Shown: positions 5,613 through 6,490 of the stretch, piece by piece | Layout: each line of letters starts with the position of its first letter | Position numbering within the stretch: the first letter of the stretch is position 1 | Assembly: GCA_023427545.1 (NCBI GenBank) | Contig: JAEZBF010000045.1 | Coordinates: 1 to 6,490 of the forward strand | Direction of reading: 5' to 3' | Source of the DNA: Pseudomonadota bacterium | Lineage (GTDB): Bacteria > Pseudomonadota > Alphaproteobacteria > Rhizobiales > Devosiaceae | DNA: 6,490 bases | Notes under the pieces: generated by a model | Seen by the model: the letters and a program-made list of their open reading frames with translations, nothing else | Told to the model about the DNA's origin: nothing | Databases searched by the model: none | Program-made: the position numbers and the translations under genes

Positions 5613-6490
5613 GTGAAAGCCTTGCTGGCGGCTATCGAGGCGATCGAAGACGTCGAGGTCTTCGGCCGCGTGAAGGCGGTCCAGGGTCTGCTGATCGAAG
5701 TCGTCGGACCGGTGCGCGAGCTGCGCGTCGGGGGCAGGGTGGCGATCGAAACGCCTAACGCCGGCGCACTCGACTGCGAGATCGTCGGCTTCCGCAATGG
5801 ACACGCCCTGTGCCTGCCGTTCGGGCCGGTCAACGGCGTGCGCCTCGGCTGCCGGGCGGTGTTCCGCCGCCACGACGGCAGCGTCAATCCCTCTCCGGCC
5901 TGGCTGGGACGCGTCATCAATGCAAACGGCCAGCCGATCGACGGCAAGGGGCCCGTGATGCCGGGCGCGGTGTCGTATCCGCTCCGTGCGCCGGCGCTGT
6001 TGGCGCACGACCGCGCCCGAGTCGGAGAACCGCTCGAGGTGGGCGTGCGGGCGCTCAATACGTTCACGACCATCTGCGAGGGCCAGCGGCTCGGCATCTT
6101 CGCGGGCTCAGGCGTCGGCAAGTCGGTTCTGCTCTCCATGCTCGCGCGCAATACAGCGGCAGACGTAGCGGTCATCGGACTGATCGGCGAACGCGGCCGT
6201 GAAGTGCAGGAGTTCATCACCGATTACCTCGGTGAAGCCGGCATCCAGCGGGCGGTGGTGGTGGTCGCCACGTCAGACGAAAGCGCCCTGATGCGGCGGC
6301 AGGCGGCCTACCTGACGCTCACGCTTGCCGAGTACTTCCGCGATCGCGGCGAGAAGGTCCTCTGCATGATGGACAGCCTCACGCGCTTCGCCCAGGCGCA
6401 GCGCGAGATCGGCCTTGCGACGGGCGAGCCGCCGACCGCCAAGGGCTATCCGCCCACCGTCTTCGCCGAGCTGCCCAGGCTGCTGGAGCG
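5613..6490 (+). CDS. fliI: Flagellar export ATPase FliI (3' end cut by window)
   Basis: FliI is the F1-beta-like ATPase that powers export of flagellar subunits at the base of the export apparatus. The first ~292 codons are present, about two thirds of the usual ~440. The N-terminal domain (about 10-100, starting VKALLAAIEAIEDVEVFGRV) is followed by the ATPase domain with Walker A AGSGVGKS (164-171, Lys170), catalytic Glu193 in the GERGREVQEF motif, and Walker B VLCMMDS with Asp254, then SLTRFAQAQREIGL. The GERGREV and RFAQAQREI motifs separate it from F1 ATPase beta subunits. A type III secretion paralog is less likely given the ctrA neighbour. Translation starts at GTG, supported by AAGGAG nine bases upstream and by the N-terminus matching the family. 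It is transcribed divergently from ctrA behind CtrA-box-like repeats. The frame is intact to the edge; fliJ or other flagellar genes would be expected next. Confidence 0.96.
   Translation, partial: MKALLAAIEAIEDVEVFGRVKAVQGLLIEVVGPVRELRVGGRVAIETPNAGALDCEIVGFRNGHALCLPFGPVNGVRLGCRAVFRRHDGSVNPSPAWLGRVINANGQPIDGKGPVMPGAVSYPLRAPALLAHDRARVGEPLEVGVRALNTFTTICEGQRLGIFAGSGVGKSVLLSMLARNTAADVAVIGLIGERGREVQEFITDYLGEAGIQRAVVVVATSDESALMRRQAAYLTLTLAEYFRDRGEKVLCMMDSLTRFAQAQREIGLATGEPPTAKGYPPTVFAELPRLLE

Noticed and set aside
5489..5758. Small plus-strand open frame overlapping the fliI start
   Set aside because: It overlaps fliI out of frame, has no ribosome binding site, and its second half is Arg/Gly-rich shadow sequence.

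Overview
The window looks like a high-GC alphaproteobacterial chromosome, most likely from Sphingomonadales. This rests on an unmistakable CtrA cell-cycle regulator, CtrA-type TTAA and CcrM-type GANTC sites packed into the ctrA upstream region, and a kinase pair whose architecture matches KipF/PakF of the general stress response described in Sphingomonas melonis Fr1. The species cannot be told from this sequence alone.

Layout, left to right. Positions 1-284 (+): the 3' part of a CheY-like single-domain response regulator. It converges on a leftward block. Read in its own direction (minus strand, from 5222 down to 302), that block is ctrA (5222-4515), a strong intrinsic terminator (4487-4456), a CHASE3 transmembrane histidine kinase (KipF-like, 4375-2882), a stand-alone Rcp1-like response regulator (2885-2439, 4-bp ATGA overlap with the kinase), a receiver-HisKA_2 hybrid response regulator/kinase (PakF-like, 2435-1395, 3 bp downstream), and an exported alpha/beta hydrolase (1348-302, 46 bp downstream). 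The last four probably form one operon. To the right, a 390-bp AT-richer intergenic region (5223-5612) separates ctrA from the divergent fliI (5613 to the window end, +), the flagellar export ATPase, which is cut by the window edge.

How the genes may work together. In S. melonis the CHASE3 kinase KipF senses salt (and heat) and phosphorylates the receiver of PakF, whose HisKA_2 core feeds the PhyR general stress response. Here the same two architectures sit in one operon, with an additional receiver protein translated between them. That protein is the least understood part of the module and a candidate branch, competitor or phosphate sink. The ctrA-fliI intergenic region holds seven TTAA tetramers, whereas I find none in the other ~6.1 kb. 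It also holds four GANTC sites, a 25-bp perfect-arm dyad and a tandem pair of CtrA-box-like repeats just upstream of fliI. The simplest reading is that CtrA and CcrM/GcrA control both ctrA and the flagellar operon from this region. No mobile elements, CRISPR arrays or RNA genes were seen.
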